Shown here piece after piece: positions 1-8,376 of a DNA stretch of 64,000 nt (the stretch's first letter is position 1; every line of letters starts with the position of its first letter). The notes below the pieces were generated by a model, which saw only the letters and a program-made list of their open reading frames with translations, was not told the DNA's origin and ran no database searches. Origin of the DNA: Nocardiopsis alba DSM 43377 (GTDB lineage: Bacteria > Actinomycetota > Actinomycetes > Streptosporangiales > Streptosporangiaceae); the NCBI RefSeq assembly GCF_000341225.1, contig NZ_ANAC01000027.1:1-64000 (forward strand). Direction: 5' to 3'. A program made the position numbers and the translations under genes.

Positions 1-144
1 GAAGCGACTCTGCGAGTTTACATGCTCCGAGCACTGCTCGAACCAGGCTTGATCGAAGAGGTGAGACCGGCCCGCCCGCGGAAGATTCCGCGTTCGTCTC
101 GCTCGGTCTTCACCAACTGTACCCCCGGGTGGGAGTGCTCGTGA
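1..144 (+). CDS. C-terminal end of an unidentified protein (5' cut by window edge)
   Basis: Frame 1 is open from the first base to a TGA at 142-144, giving about 47 residues. I do not recognise the product. The first 22 codons hold many A- or T-ending codons (GAA, ACT, CGA, GTT, GCA, CCA), unlike the strongly G/C-ending usage everywhere else in the window. This hints either at a transferred gene or at non-coding sequence that happens to be open. The helix-like start followed by a basic, proline-rich tail offers no family assignment. About 80 bases separate it from the convergent pcrA stop. Confidence 0.25.
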   Translation, partial: EATLRVYMLRALLEPGLIEEVRPARPRKIPRSSRSVFTNCTPGWECS

Positions 145-222
145 CGGGTTCGGAGAAACTCTCCGGTGTCGTGGCTTACACGTCCACCGAGCGCCCCGTG
201 ACCCGCCCCGAACGTCCCCTCG

Positions 223-2535
223 TCAGAGCTTCTCGATCGGGGCGTACTTGACCAGGAAGTCCTTCTCCCCGATGTCGGCGCCGAAGTCGATGCGCGCCTT
301 GGTCTTGTCCCCGGCCCCGTCGACCAGCTGGACCCGCCCCATACCGAAGGAGTCGTGGTTCACCAGATCGCCGACGCTGAGCGTGGGGGCCTCCTTGGCC
401 GCCTTCTTACGGCCTCCCCCGAAGGTCCCGCCGAAACCGCCACCTCCTCGACCGCCACCGATCCCGCGCGAGGGCGGGGCCGCCAGGGACGATTCGGCGC
501 GCCGCCAGTCGACGAGTTCCGAGGGGATCTCGTCCAGGAAGCGGGAGGCCGGGTTGTAGGAGGGGGTCCCCCAGGCGCTGCGCACGGCGGCCCGACTGAC
601 GTAGAGCCTCTCCTGCGCACGGGTGATCCCCACGTAGGCCAGGCGCCGCTCCTCCTCCAACTGGGTCTTGTCCCCCAGGGTCCGGGTGTGCGGGAAGACG
701 CCGTCCTCCATACCGGTGAGGAAGACGACCGGGAACTCCAGACCCTTGGCGGCGTGCAGGGTCATCAACGTGACCACGCCGCCCTCGTCGTCCTCGTCGG
801 GGATCTGGTCGGTGTCGGCGACGAGGGAGACCCGCTCCAGGAAGTCGACGAGTGTGGGCTCGCCCGGGTCGATCCCCTGGTTCTCGGCACCTTCGAGGGC
901 GGCCTCGTCCTCGATGAGCGCGGCGAAGGTGTTCTCGAACTCCCGGGCCACGTCGACGAACTCCTCCAGGTTCTCCACCCGGCTCTCGTCCTGGAGGTCC
1001 TTGGACTCGGTGAGCTCGGACAGGTACCCGGTCTTGCCGAGCACCGCCTCGACGATCTCGGCCGGTGTGCTCCCCGGAACGCCCTCGGAGAGCTCGTCGA
1101 GCAGCGCGGTGAAGTTGCGGACGGCGTTGGCCGAACGGGTCGCGATCCCCGGGGCCTCGTCCACCCGGCGCAGCGCCTGGGCGAACGTGATCCGTTCCCG
1201 GGCGGCGAACAGCTCGATGGACTCCTCGGCCCTGGCCCCGATCCCCCGCTTGGGGACGTTGAGGATGCGGCGCAGACTGACCGTGTCCTCGGGGTTGGCG
1301 AGCACCCTCAGGTAGGCGAGGATGTCGCGGATCTCCTTGCGCTCGTAGAAGCGCACTCCGCCGACGATCTTGTACGGCAGTCCCGTCCGGACGAAGACGT
1401 CCTCGAACACACGCGACTGGGCGTTGGTCCGGTAGAACACCGCGACCTGCCCGGGGCGAACGACGCCCTCGTCGTTGAGCCTGTCGATCTCCCCGACCAC
1501 GAACGCCGCCTCGTCGTGTTCGTTGTCGGCGACGTAACCGGTGATCCTGGGGCCTTCGCCCTGTTCCGACCACAGGTTCTTGGCGGGTCGGCCCTCGTTG
1601 CGATCGATGACCGTGTTCGCGGCCGAGAGGATGTTCTGGGTGGAGCGGTAGTTCTGCTCCAACAGGATGGTGCGCGCGTCGGGGAAGTCGCGCTCGAACT
1701 CCAGGATGTTGCGAATGGTGGCGCCGCGGAAGGCGTAGATCGACTGGTCCGCGTCACCCACCACGCACAGTTCGGCGGGCGGGACCACGCCGGTATCGGA
1801 GCCCTCGGCGGCACCGACCAGTTCGCGGACGAACACGTACTGGGCGTGGTTGGTGTCCTGGTACTCGTCGACCATGACGTGCCGGAAACGGCGCCGATAA
1901 TACTCGGCGACGTCCGGGTACATCTGGAAGAGGTTGACCGCGACCATGATGAGGTCGTCGAAGTCCATGGCGCCGGACTCGTGGAGACGGCGCTGGTAGA
2001 GCCGGTAGGCCTCGGCGAGCTTCTTCTCCTGTTCGGTCTGCGCCTGTTCGGCGAAGGTGTCGTAGTCGATGAGCTCGTTCTTGAGGTTGGACACCTGGAA
2101 GCCGAAGGACTTGGGCGGGAACCTCTTGGGGTCCAGGTCCATCTCCTTGCACACCAACTGCATGAGCCGCGCGGAGTCGGCGGAGTCGTAGATGGTGAAC
2201 CCGCTCGGGTATCCGAGTCGGTGCGCCTCCCTGCGCAGGATGCGCACGCACGCCGAGTGGAAGGTCATCGTCCACATGGTGTTGGCGGCGCGGGTGCCGA
2301 GGAGCGCCTGGATGCGTTCCTTCATCTCGGCGGCGGCCTTGTTGGTGAAGGTGATCGCGAGGATCTCCCCTGGACGCACCCCGCGTTCGGCCATGAGATA
2401 GGCGACGCGATGGGTGAGGACACGGGTCTTTCCAGAACCGGCGCCCGCCACGATCAGGAGGGGGGAACCCGCGTGCGTCACGGCTTCGCGCTGGGGACCG
2501 TTCAGACCTTCGAGAAGTTGCTCTTGGGAGGACAC
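223..2535 (-). CDS. pcrA: ATP-dependent DNA helicase PcrA/UvrD type
   Basis: Superfamily 1 3'-5' helicase of about 770 residues, used in nucleotide excision repair, replication restart and removal of recombinase filaments. The Walker A motif AGAGSGKT lies at about residues 30-37. Motif II (VDEYQDTNHAQ), the QSIYAFRGA and QNYRST motifs, and the C-terminal VTLMTLHAAKGLEF and YVGITRA motifs follow in the expected order. The C-terminus has a Gly-rich linker and a Tudor-like tail (SVGDLVNHDSFGMG), as in actinobacterial PcrA. I chose the GTG at 2533-2535. The frame stays open to an ATG at 2748, but that would add 71 low-complexity Arg/Pro residues and run into the divergent nucleoside hydrolase. 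The family and length fit well; only the start is uncertain. Confidence 0.95.
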   Translation of the reverse strand: MSSQEQLLEGLNGPQREAVTHAGSPLLIVAGAGSGKTRVLTHRVAYLMAERGVRPGEILAITFTNKAAAEMKERIQALLGTRAANTMWTMTFHSACVRILRREAHRLGYPSGFTIYDSADSARLMQLVCKEMDLDPKRFPPKSFGFQVSNLKNELIDYDTFAEQAQTEQEKKLAEAYRLYQRRLHESGAMDFDDLIMVAVNLFQMYPDVAEYYRRRFRHVMVDEYQDTNHAQYVFVRELVGAAEGSDTGVVPPAELCVVGDADQSIYAFRGATIRNILEFERDFPDARTILLEQNYRSTQNILSAANTVIDRNEGRPAKNLWSEQGEGPRITGYVADNEHDEAAFVVGEIDRLNDEGVVRPGQVAVFYRTNAQSRVFEDVFVRTGLPYKIVGGVRFYERKEIRDILAYLRVLANPEDTVSLRRILNVPKRGIGARAEESIELFAARERITFAQALRRVDEAPGIATRSANAVRNFTALLDELSEGVPGSTPAEIVEAVLGKTGYLSELTESKDLQDESRVENLEEFVDVAREFENTFAALIEDEAALEGAENQGIDPGEPTLVDFLERVSLVADTDQIPDEDDEGGVVTLMTLHAAKGLEFPVVFLTGMEDGVFPHTRTLGDKTQLEEERRLAYVGITRAQERLYVSRAAVRSAWGTPSYNPASRFLDEIPSELVDWRRAESSLAAPPSRGIGGGRGGGGFGGTFGGGRKKAAKEAPTLSVGDLVNHDSFGMGRVQLVDGAGDKTKARIDFGADIGEKDFLVKYAPIEKL

Positions 2536-2611
2536 GTCTACCAGGTTACGACCGACCGACGACGTCGCCGGCCACGCCCGGTGTCCGGGGCGGCTTAGTC
2601 TGGTTTTCCAC

Positions 2612-2634
2612 CAGGTGAGCCTTTCGCCCACCTG
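2612..2634. promoter_or_regulatory. Short inverted repeat between pcrA and nucleoside hydrolase genes
   Basis: CAGGTG, 11 bases, then CACCTG: perfect 6-bp arms in the divergent intergenic gap, about 30 bases before the hydrolase start. It could be an operator or a leader hairpin. No regulator is identified. Confidence 0.25.
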
Positions 2635-2663
2635 ACGCATGTCCTGATCGGGGGAGATTGGTC

Positions 2664-3611
2664 TTGGCAGACCGGGAGACCATACGCGTGTTCGTCGACT
2701 GCGACCCGGGGATCGACGACGCCGTCGCGCTCGCGTACCTGGCCGCACGTCCCGAGGTGGAGATCCTCGGAGTCGGCGCGGTGTTCGGCAACAACACCGT
2801 GGAGGTGACCGCGAGCAACGCGCTGCGGCTGTTGGACCTGTACGGTCGCCCGGGCGTCCCGGTCGCGGTCGGCGCGGAGCGTCCGCTGGTGCAGCCCCCT
2901 CGTCTGGCCGAACACGTCCATGGCGGTAACGGCCTGGGCGATGTGGAGCTGCCCGAACCGGCGCGTGAGCCGGTGGCGGAGTCCGCGGCGGAGTTGCTCG
3001 TGCGTCTGGCCCGGGAGAACCCGGGCGAGCTGGACGTGCTGGCGGTCGGTCCGCTCACCAACCTGGCGATCGCGCTGTCCTTGGAGCCGCGCCTGCCGCG
3101 TCTGGTCCGTCGCCTGGTGGTGATGGGCGGCGCCGTCGAGACGGCGGGGAACGTGACCTCGCACGCCGAGGCCAACATCGTCAACGACCCCGAGGCGGCC
3201 GAGGCCGTGTTCGCCGCCGGGTTCGACCTCGATCTGGTGGCGCTGGACATCACGATGCGCACGGTGGCCACCGGCGAGTGGCTGGACCGGCTCAAGGAGG
3301 TGCCCGGCGATCGCGCCCGGCACACCTCGGCCTTCCTGGACTTCTACGCCGACTTCTACAAGGGGATCTTCGGTGTGCGTCAGTGCGCCATGCACGACCC
3401 CTTGGCCGCGGCGGTGCTGGTCGACCCCCACCTGGTCACCGAGGCCTTCGACGCCCCGATCCGGGTGGAGCTGGCCGGGTCGCTGACCCGGGGCATGACC
3501 GTGGCGGACCGTCGTCCTCGCCCGAGCGCCGACGAGCGCCGCGCGACGCGGGTGGTCGTCTCGGTGTCCGAGGAGGAGTTCCTGAAGCGGATGCTCGACG
3601 CGCTGCGCTGA
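2664..3611 (+). CDS. Nucleoside hydrolase (inosine-uridine preferring family)
   Basis: Hydrolyses the N-glycosidic bond of nucleosides to free base and ribose in purine/pyrimidine salvage, probably in the cytosol. The N-terminus carries the calcium-binding signature VFVDCDPGIDDAVAL. The substrate-binding region with VGPLTNLAIAL, the VVMGG segment and an asparagine/glutamate-rich stretch (EANIVNDPEAA) match the family. The length (about 315 residues) is normal. The start is a TTG. A GGGGGAG ribosome site at 2650-2656 sits 7 bases before TTG 2664 and only 1 base before an earlier in-frame TTG at 2658, so 2664 is preferred. Divergent from pcrA. The substrate (purine or pyrimidine nucleoside) cannot be read from the sequence. 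Confidence 0.93.
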   Translation: MADRETIRVFVDCDPGIDDAVALAYLAARPEVEILGVGAVFGNNTVEVTASNALRLLDLYGRPGVPVAVGAERPLVQPPRLAEHVHGGNGLGDVELPEPAREPVAESAAELLVRLARENPGELDVLAVGPLTNLAIALSLEPRLPRLVRRLVVMGGAVETAGNVTSHAEANIVNDPEAAEAVFAAGFDLDLVALDITMRTVATGEWLDRLKEVPGDRARHTSAFLDFYADFYKGIFGVRQCAMHDPLAAAVLVDPHLVTEAFDAPIRVELAGSLTRGMTVADRRPRPSADERRATRVVVSVSEEEFLKRMLDALR

Positions 3612-3631
3612 GCCCCGCCTCTCACGGCCGT

Positions 3632-3659
3632 CCGCCGCCGGGTTCAGACCAGGCGGCGG
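3632..3659. terminator. Hairpin between convergent hydrolase and response-regulator genes
   Basis: CCGCCGCC (3632-3639) pairs with GGCGGCGG (3652-3659) across a 12-base loop. It lies just after the hydrolase stop and overlaps the last codons of the leftward regulator. There is no T-run, so a bidirectional GC-only terminator is plausible but unproven. Confidence 0.4.
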
Positions 3660-4315
3660 GCGGTGGCCCAGCGGCTCAGCTCATGCCGGTTGGAGAGCTG
3701 GAGTTTGCGCAGTACCGAGGAGACGTGCGTCTCGACCGTCTTGACCGAGATGAACAGCTCCTTGGCGACCTCCTTGTAGGCGTACCCGCGGGCGATGTGC
3801 CGCAGGACCTCGCGCTCGCGCTGGGTGAGGCGGTCCAGCTCGGGGTCGACCGGGGGCGCGTCGGTCGCCGAGAAGGCGTCGAGCACGAAGCCCGCCAGCC
3901 GCGGTGAGAACACCGCGTCCCCGTCGGCGACACGGACGATGGCGTCGGCCAGTTCCCTACCGGAGATGGTCTTGGTGACGTAGCCGCGGGCACCGCCGCG
4001 CACCACGCCGATGACGTCCTCGGCCGCGTCGGAGACCGACAGGGCCAGGAAGCGGATCCCGGGGTTCTTGGCGAGGACGCGCCGGAGCACCTCCACCCCT
4101 CCGCCACCGGGCAGGTGGACGTCGAGGAGAACGAGGTCGGGGCGGGTCTCGTTGATCACGTGCACGGCGCTGTCGACGTCGCCGGCCTCACCGATGACCT
4201 CGACGGCGTCACCGAGCTCGCCGCGTACACCGCTGCGGAACAGACGGTGGTCGTCCACGATCACGACGCGGGGAATCGCGTCTCCGTCACTGAAGGTCGT
4301 GCTCTCTTCTCCCAC
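3644..4315 (-). CDS. NarL/LuxR-type response regulator, partner of PspC kinase
   Basis: DNA-binding response regulator of 223 residues. The receiver domain (about 16-135) has the acidic pair in VVIVDDHRLF, the phospho-acceptor Asp65 in LLDVHLPG and the conserved lysine in YVTKTISG. A LuxR helix-turn-helix follows at about 160-220 (LTQREREVLRHIARGYAYKEVAKEL spans it). The gene begins 30 bases after the stop of the upstream kinase on the same strand, so the two are very likely one operon and a cognate pair. Target genes are unknown. The divergent PspC gene across the kinase promoter region is the obvious candidate (inference). Confidence 0.93.
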   Translation of the reverse strand: MGEESTTFSDGDAIPRVVIVDDHRLFRSGVRGELGDAVEVIGEAGDVDSAVHVINETRPDLVLLDVHLPGGGGVEVLRRVLAKNPGIRFLALSVSDAAEDVIGVVRGGARGYVTKTISGRELADAIVRVADGDAVFSPRLAGFVLDAFSATDAPPVDPELDRLTQREREVLRHIARGYAYKEVAKELFISVKTVETHVSSVLRKLQLSNRHELSRWATARRLV

Positions 4316-4345
4316 ACGAACGACCTTACCCCCGTGCCGGTCCCA

Positions 4346-5548
4346 TCACAGTTCCGGGATGCGGGGCATGGTGAGCTGAACCTCGGTGCCCTCCCCCGGA
4401 GCGGTGCGGATGCGCGCGGAGCCTCCGTGGCGTTCCATTCGACCGATGATGGAGCCGCGCACCCCCATGCGGTCCTCCGGGATGGCCTCGAGATCGAACC
4501 CTTCCCCCCGGTCGCGGACGAAGACGAGGACCTCGCGTTCCTCCACCTCTCCGAAGACGGAGATACCGGAGCCTCCCGCGTACTTGGACGCGTTGACCAT
4601 CGCCTCTCGGGCGGCCCTGAGCAGGGCGCCGAGACCGTCGTCCATGGGGCAGTCGCCCACGCAGACCACCTCGATGGGGACGCCGTGCTCCTCCTCGACC
4701 TCGGCGGCGACGCGTTCGAGGGCGGGAGAGACGGTGGTCTCCGCGTCGGCGGGACGTTGGTAGAGCCAGCTGCGCAGGGCGCGTTCCTGGACGCGGGCCA
4801 GGCGTTGGACCTCTCGGGGGTCCTCCGCCCGCCGTTGGATGAGGGTGAGGGTGTGCAGCACGGAGTCGTGGATGTGCGCGGCGAGTTCGGCGCGTTCGGC
4901 GTTGCGGATGCGCTCTCGGCGCTCGGCGTCGCGTTCGCGGACGAGGCCGATGATCCAGGGCGCGGCGACCAGGGAGATGCCCGCGAGCAGGGTGAGCGCG
5001 AAGCTGAGACCGGCACGGGCGTCCTGGAGCTGCTGTTGGAAGACCATGAAGCCGATGACGCCGATGACGATGAGCAGGACGCCCGTGCCGGTGCGCATGA
5101 GGCCTTTGGGGCCGGCGCGGCTGACGGTGCTGGCCATCCATTCGTCGCGTTCGGCCGGGTTGGCCTGCTGCCACAGGATCGTGGCGCCCAGGGCGCCGAA
5201 GATGATGAACCAGAGCAGTGGGTCGAAGACCCCGCCGAAGATCATGAAGAGCACGCCGAAGGCGGCGGCGAGACCGACGTAGGCGATGATCTGGGAGATG
5301 TCCCGGCCCTTGCGCCGGTGTTCCTCGGAGCCTTCGGGCCGGTCCTCGACCTCTTCTCGGGGCAGGGCGAAGTACAGGGCCGCGTACACGGCCAGCCCTA
5401 TGCCTCCGACGGTCAACGCCATGAGGGCGAGCCGCACCACGACCGGGTCGATGCCCAGGTGGCGGGCCACGCCGGCGGCGACCCCTCCGAGGAGGCGGCC
5501 CTCGACCGCCCGGGTCAGCCGCGGGGTCTCCGCGGCCGTCGTCTCCAC
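4346..5548 (-). CDS. PspC-domain sensor histidine kinase
   Basis: Membrane histidine kinase of about 400 residues. Residues 10-70 form a PspC domain (GRLLGGVAAGVARHLG followed by a transmembrane helix). More membrane segments lie near 87-105, 110-127, 155-172 and 182-203. The dimerisation segment carries HIHDSVLHTL with the probable phospho-acceptor His227, as in NarX/DesK-class kinases. The ATPase domain shows an N-box-like EAMVNASKYA, and a DRGEGF G-box. PspC domains in other bacteria sense or relay envelope stress, so this kinase probably reports on membrane state (inference). The GTG start at 5548 lacks a strong ribosome site and could be off by a few codons. Transcribed with the LuxR regulator. 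Confidence 0.92.
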   Translation of the reverse strand: METTAAETPRLTRAVEGRLLGGVAAGVARHLGIDPVVVRLALMALTVGGIGLAVYAALYFALPREEVEDRPEGSEEHRRKGRDISQIIAYVGLAAAFGVLFMIFGGVFDPLLWFIIFGALGATILWQQANPAERDEWMASTVSRAGPKGLMRTGTGVLLIVIGVIGFMVFQQQLQDARAGLSFALTLLAGISLVAAPWIIGLVRERDAERRERIRNAERAELAAHIHDSVLHTLTLIQRRAEDPREVQRLARVQERALRSWLYQRPADAETTVSPALERVAAEVEEEHGVPIEVVCVGDCPMDDGLGALLRAAREAMVNASKYAGGSGISVFGEVEEREVLVFVRDRGEGFDLEAIPEDRMGVRGSIIGRMERHGGSARIRTAPGEGTEVQLTMPRIPEL

Positions 5549-5779
5549 CGCCCGCTCACCGCCTTCGTCCGATCGCTCCGTAAGGACGCGCCCGCGTGAC
5601 GCGGCGCCTCCGGTTACCTGCCCTCTCCAAGCATGCCCTGTGGTCGACGCGCCGACATCGGGGACGCACCCCTGGTCCGCGGCGCACGCCGGTCAGGGTG
5701 TGCTCAGGGTCGTCCCGGATTCCCTCTGGGACGTATCAGGGGCGACGATGGTTCCATGAGGAAGGTGCGGTGAGCGACG

Positions 5780-7228
5780 ATGACCGACGGTGAGGCCCAG
5801 AGTCCTCCGGCCGAGGCCGGGGACGCCGTCGATCCTCCGGAGACCGGCCCCGGTCTGCGGCGCGACGACGACCGGCGGGTGATCGCCGGTGTGTGCGCCG
5901 GTCTGGGCGCCTACACGGGGGTCGACCCGGTCCTGTGGCGGACGGGTTTCGCCTTGACCGCCTTCGCCGGTGGCACGGGCCTGTTGTTGTACGTCGCGGC
6001 GTGGATGTTGATGCGCGACCCCCAGGGCGGACCGGCCACGTTCGAGCAGATGTTGGACCGGGCCATCCCGTCCAGGGCCGTCCCCCGCCTGTTGGCCGTG
6101 GGGTTGATGGGCGCGACCGCGCTGAGTCTGGTGGGCGGTTTCGGCTGGGCGACGTTGGTGTTGGCGATTCCACTGGTGTTGGGCCTGCTGACCGCGCGTG
6201 CGCGGGGCATGGAGCTGCGTTCGGTCCTGTCGGGGCTCCGCGCGGACCTGGCCAGACGGGATCCGCCGCCGACCGGACCGGTACCGCAGCCGAGCGCGGC
6301 CTACTACAACCCGGCTCAGCCGTGGGCCTCCGCTCCGCACGGACCGGTGGATCTGGCCGTGGTCTCGGAGCGCACCTCACGGGACGCCGAATCCGACGAC
6401 GACCTCGACGACCCCGCGGATGACGAGGAGGGCGCTCCCGAAGGGCGTGATGACGGGAAGGGCGGCGAGGGCTGCTTCGAGAGACGGAGCCGTCCTTCCC
6501 CCCTGGCCTCGCACGCGCTGTGGACCGTGGTGACCATGGCGGTCGCGCTGGTCGTGGCCGCCCCCCATCTGGGGTCGGTGTTCCACGGGGCGGGGAGTAC
6601 GGACCTGCTGTTCGGTCCGGTGTACGGCCTCTACTTCATGGCGGCGGCGGTCGCGGTGGTCGGCGTGTTCTCGCTGATCGGCACGTGGGCGGGCAACACG
6701 CGCGGACTGTTGTTCCTGGGGACGCTCGCCGTCCTGGGCGCGGTCCTGGTGGGAACGTTCGATCTTCCTCGGGCGAAGGTGGGCGAGGCGGTCTGGGAGC
6801 CGGAGACGGTCGCCCACGTCGAGGAGGAACCGATGCGTCTGAACCTGGGCCGGGGGGTCCTGGACCTGAGCCGACTCGGTTCCTCACTGGAGGCGGGACA
6901 GAGCGTGGACGTGGCGGCCCGGGTGGACCACGGCGTGCTGGTCGTGGTGCTCCCCGAGGACGCGCGGGTCGACCTGACCGCGGGCGCCGGCTGGGGCATG
7001 ATCGACCCGACCGGCGCGGGGGCGGACGAGATGTACGGGGCCGACCTGACCTACGAGGAGGTCTTCGACCCGCCGGAAGGCGGCGCGAAGGACGAACCGA
7101 ACGGGCCCGAGACGGGAACCGAGGAGGAACCCGAGACGAGCGGGACTGACGAGACGCCCGTGATCAATGTGAACGCGGAGACCGCGGGTGGAGTAGTGGA
7201 GGTTCGATATGGCCAAGCGCGGGATTGA
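5780..7228 (+). CDS. PspC-domain membrane protein with toast-rack-like C-terminus
   Basis: Polytopic membrane protein of 482 residues. An N-terminal PspC domain (RVIAGVCAGLGAYTGVDPVLWR, residues about 33-75) includes the first helix, and further hydrophobic segments follow at about 105-140. A long acidic/proline-rich linker (about 165-235) leads to three more helices (about 245-330). The exposed C-terminal domain has a repetitive VDVAARVDHGVLVVVLPED pattern ending in NVNAETAGGVVEVRYG, as in the beta-helical toast-rack/DUF2154 domains often paired with PspC. It is divergent from the PspC kinase-regulator operon, with 231 bases between. I infer a membrane-stress sensor or effector under that system. 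Confidence 0.85.
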   Translation: MTDGEAQSPPAEAGDAVDPPETGPGLRRDDDRRVIAGVCAGLGAYTGVDPVLWRTGFALTAFAGGTGLLLYVAAWMLMRDPQGGPATFEQMLDRAIPSRAVPRLLAVGLMGATALSLVGGFGWATLVLAIPLVLGLLTARARGMELRSVLSGLRADLARRDPPPTGPVPQPSAAYYNPAQPWASAPHGPVDLAVVSERTSRDAESDDDLDDPADDEEGAPEGRDDGKGGEGCFERRSRPSPLASHALWTVVTMAVALVVAAPHLGSVFHGAGSTDLLFGPVYGLYFMAAAVAVVGVFSLIGTWAGNTRGLLFLGTLAVLGAVLVGTFDLPRAKVGEAVWEPETVAHVEEEPMRLNLGRGVLDLSRLGSSLEAGQSVDVAARVDHGVLVVVLPEDARVDLTAGAGWGMIDPTGAGADEMYGADLTYEEVFDPPEGGAKDEPNGPETGTEEEPETSGTDETPVINVNAETAGGVVEVRYGQARD

Positions 7229-7451
7229 CGTCGGCTCGCTGATCGCCGGGGTGATGTTCCTCGGTCTGGCGGTCGTGCTCGTCGTCCGGGGCGGCGGCTC
7301 CTGGGACTTCGACCTCCTGTGGCTGATCCCGGTGCTCTTCACCGGTCTCATCCTGGTGGGGGTCGCGAGGGCCCTCCTGAGGTCGAGGGCGCGATCCTCC
7401 GAGGGGACCCGGGCTCCGGATCGGAGCGAGCGGGCCGCCCCCGAGGACTGA
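7209..7451 (+). CDS. Small two-helix membrane protein
   Basis: Eighty-residue protein with two hydrophobic helices (about 9-26 and 36-54) and a basic then acidic tail. The ATG at 7209 lies inside the last 20 bases of the PspC gene in another frame, with GGAGG at 7198-7202 placed 6 bases ahead, so translational coupling is likely. No named family is recognised. The fixed coupling to the PspC protein suggests a small partner subunit (inference). Ends four bases before the convergent ksgA stop. Confidence 0.75.
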   Translation: MAKRGIDVGSLIAGVMFLGLAVVLVVRGGGSWDFDLLWLIPVLFTGLILVGVARALLRSRARSSEGTRAPDRSERAAPED

Positions 7452-7455
7452 TCCG

Positions 7456-8334
7456 CTACTCGGGACGCTGTTCGGCGATGGCGGCGAACCCCTCGATGCC
7501 CAGGGACTCCCCGCGCGCCTTCGGGTCCACGCCGGCGGCGCGCAGGGCCTCCTCCGCGGCCGGGGCCGAGCCGGCCCAACCCGCGAGGGCCGCGCGCAGG
7601 GTCTTGCGGCGCTGCGCGAAGGCGGCGTCGATGACCTGGAACACCTCCCGCCGGGAGGCCTTGGTGGTCGGAGCGGGTCGGCGGATCAGCTCCACCAGGC
7701 CGGAGTCGACGTTGGGGGCGGGCCAGAACACGTTGCGTCCCACGGCTCCGGCCCGGCGCGCGGAGGCGTACCAGGCGACCTTGGCGGAGGGCACCCCGTA
7801 GATCCGGCCGCCGGGGGTGGCGGTGATCCGGTCGGCGACCTCGGCCTGCACCATCACCAGGACCCGTTCGAGCCCGGGCAGGAGTTCGAGCAGGTGCAGC
7901 AGGACGGGGACCGACACGTTGTAGGGCAGGTTGGCCACCAGTGCGGTCGGCTCGGGGCCGGGGAGTTCGGTGACGCGCATGGCGTCGCCGGGGACGACGG
8001 TGAGCCGGTCGGCGAGTTCGGGCGCGTGCGCGGCGACGGTCCCCGGCAGGGCCTCGGCCAGAGCGGGGTCGATCTCGATCGCGGTGACCCTGCGCACGTG
8101 CGGGAGCAGGGCGAGGGTGAGCGAGCCGAGTCCCGGACCCACCTCGACGACCACGTCGTCCTCGCCGACGTTCGCGACGCGAACGATGCGGCGGACGGTC
8201 CCGTGGTCGATGACGAAGTTCTGGCCCAGGGTCTTGGTGGGCCGGATGCCGAACCGTTCGGCCAGCGCCCGCACGTCGGCGGGGGTGAGCAGGCGGGAAC
8301 GGTCGTCGGGGTCGGGTGCGGATGTCTGTGTCAC
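7456..8334 (-). CDS. rsmA: 16S rRNA dimethyladenosine transferase RsmA/KsgA
   Basis: SAM-dependent enzyme that dimethylates two adjacent adenines near the 3' end of 16S rRNA late in 30S assembly. The protein has the LGQNFVID entry motif, the SAM-binding VVEVGPGLGSLTLAL loop, and the catalytic-type NLPYNVSVPVL motif typical of the KsgA/Dim1 family. The C-terminal small domain holds a basic AFAQRRKTLRAAL segment. I place the start at GTG 8334 (about 292 residues). A GTG-type start nine codons upstream is also open, and neither has a strong ribosome site. It follows rpfB by 42 bases on the same strand, the known actinobacterial rpfB-ksgA order. The usual next gene, ispE, is absent. Confidence 0.95.
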   Translation of the reverse strand: MTQTSAPDPDDRSRLLTPADVRALAERFGIRPTKTLGQNFVIDHGTVRRIVRVANVGEDDVVVEVGPGLGSLTLALLPHVRRVTAIEIDPALAEALPGTVAAHAPELADRLTVVPGDAMRVTELPGPEPTALVANLPYNVSVPVLLHLLELLPGLERVLVMVQAEVADRITATPGGRIYGVPSAKVAWYASARRAGAVGRNVFWPAPNVDSGLVELIRRPAPTTKASRREVFQVIDAAFAQRRKTLRAALAGWAGSAPAAEEALRAAGVDPKARGESLGIEGFAAIAEQRPE

Positions 8335-8376
8335 CCACACATCTTGCCGGCAGCCGCCCACCCGCTCGTCCCTGTG

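Noticed and set aside
355..2598. Long open frame antisense to pcrA
   Set aside because: High GC gives long mirrored frames. It lacks any domain, while the minus strand encodes a complete helicase with all motifs.
2536..2748. N-terminal extension of PcrA
   Set aside because: Adds Arg/Pro-rich residues without homology and overlaps the divergent hydrolase gene.
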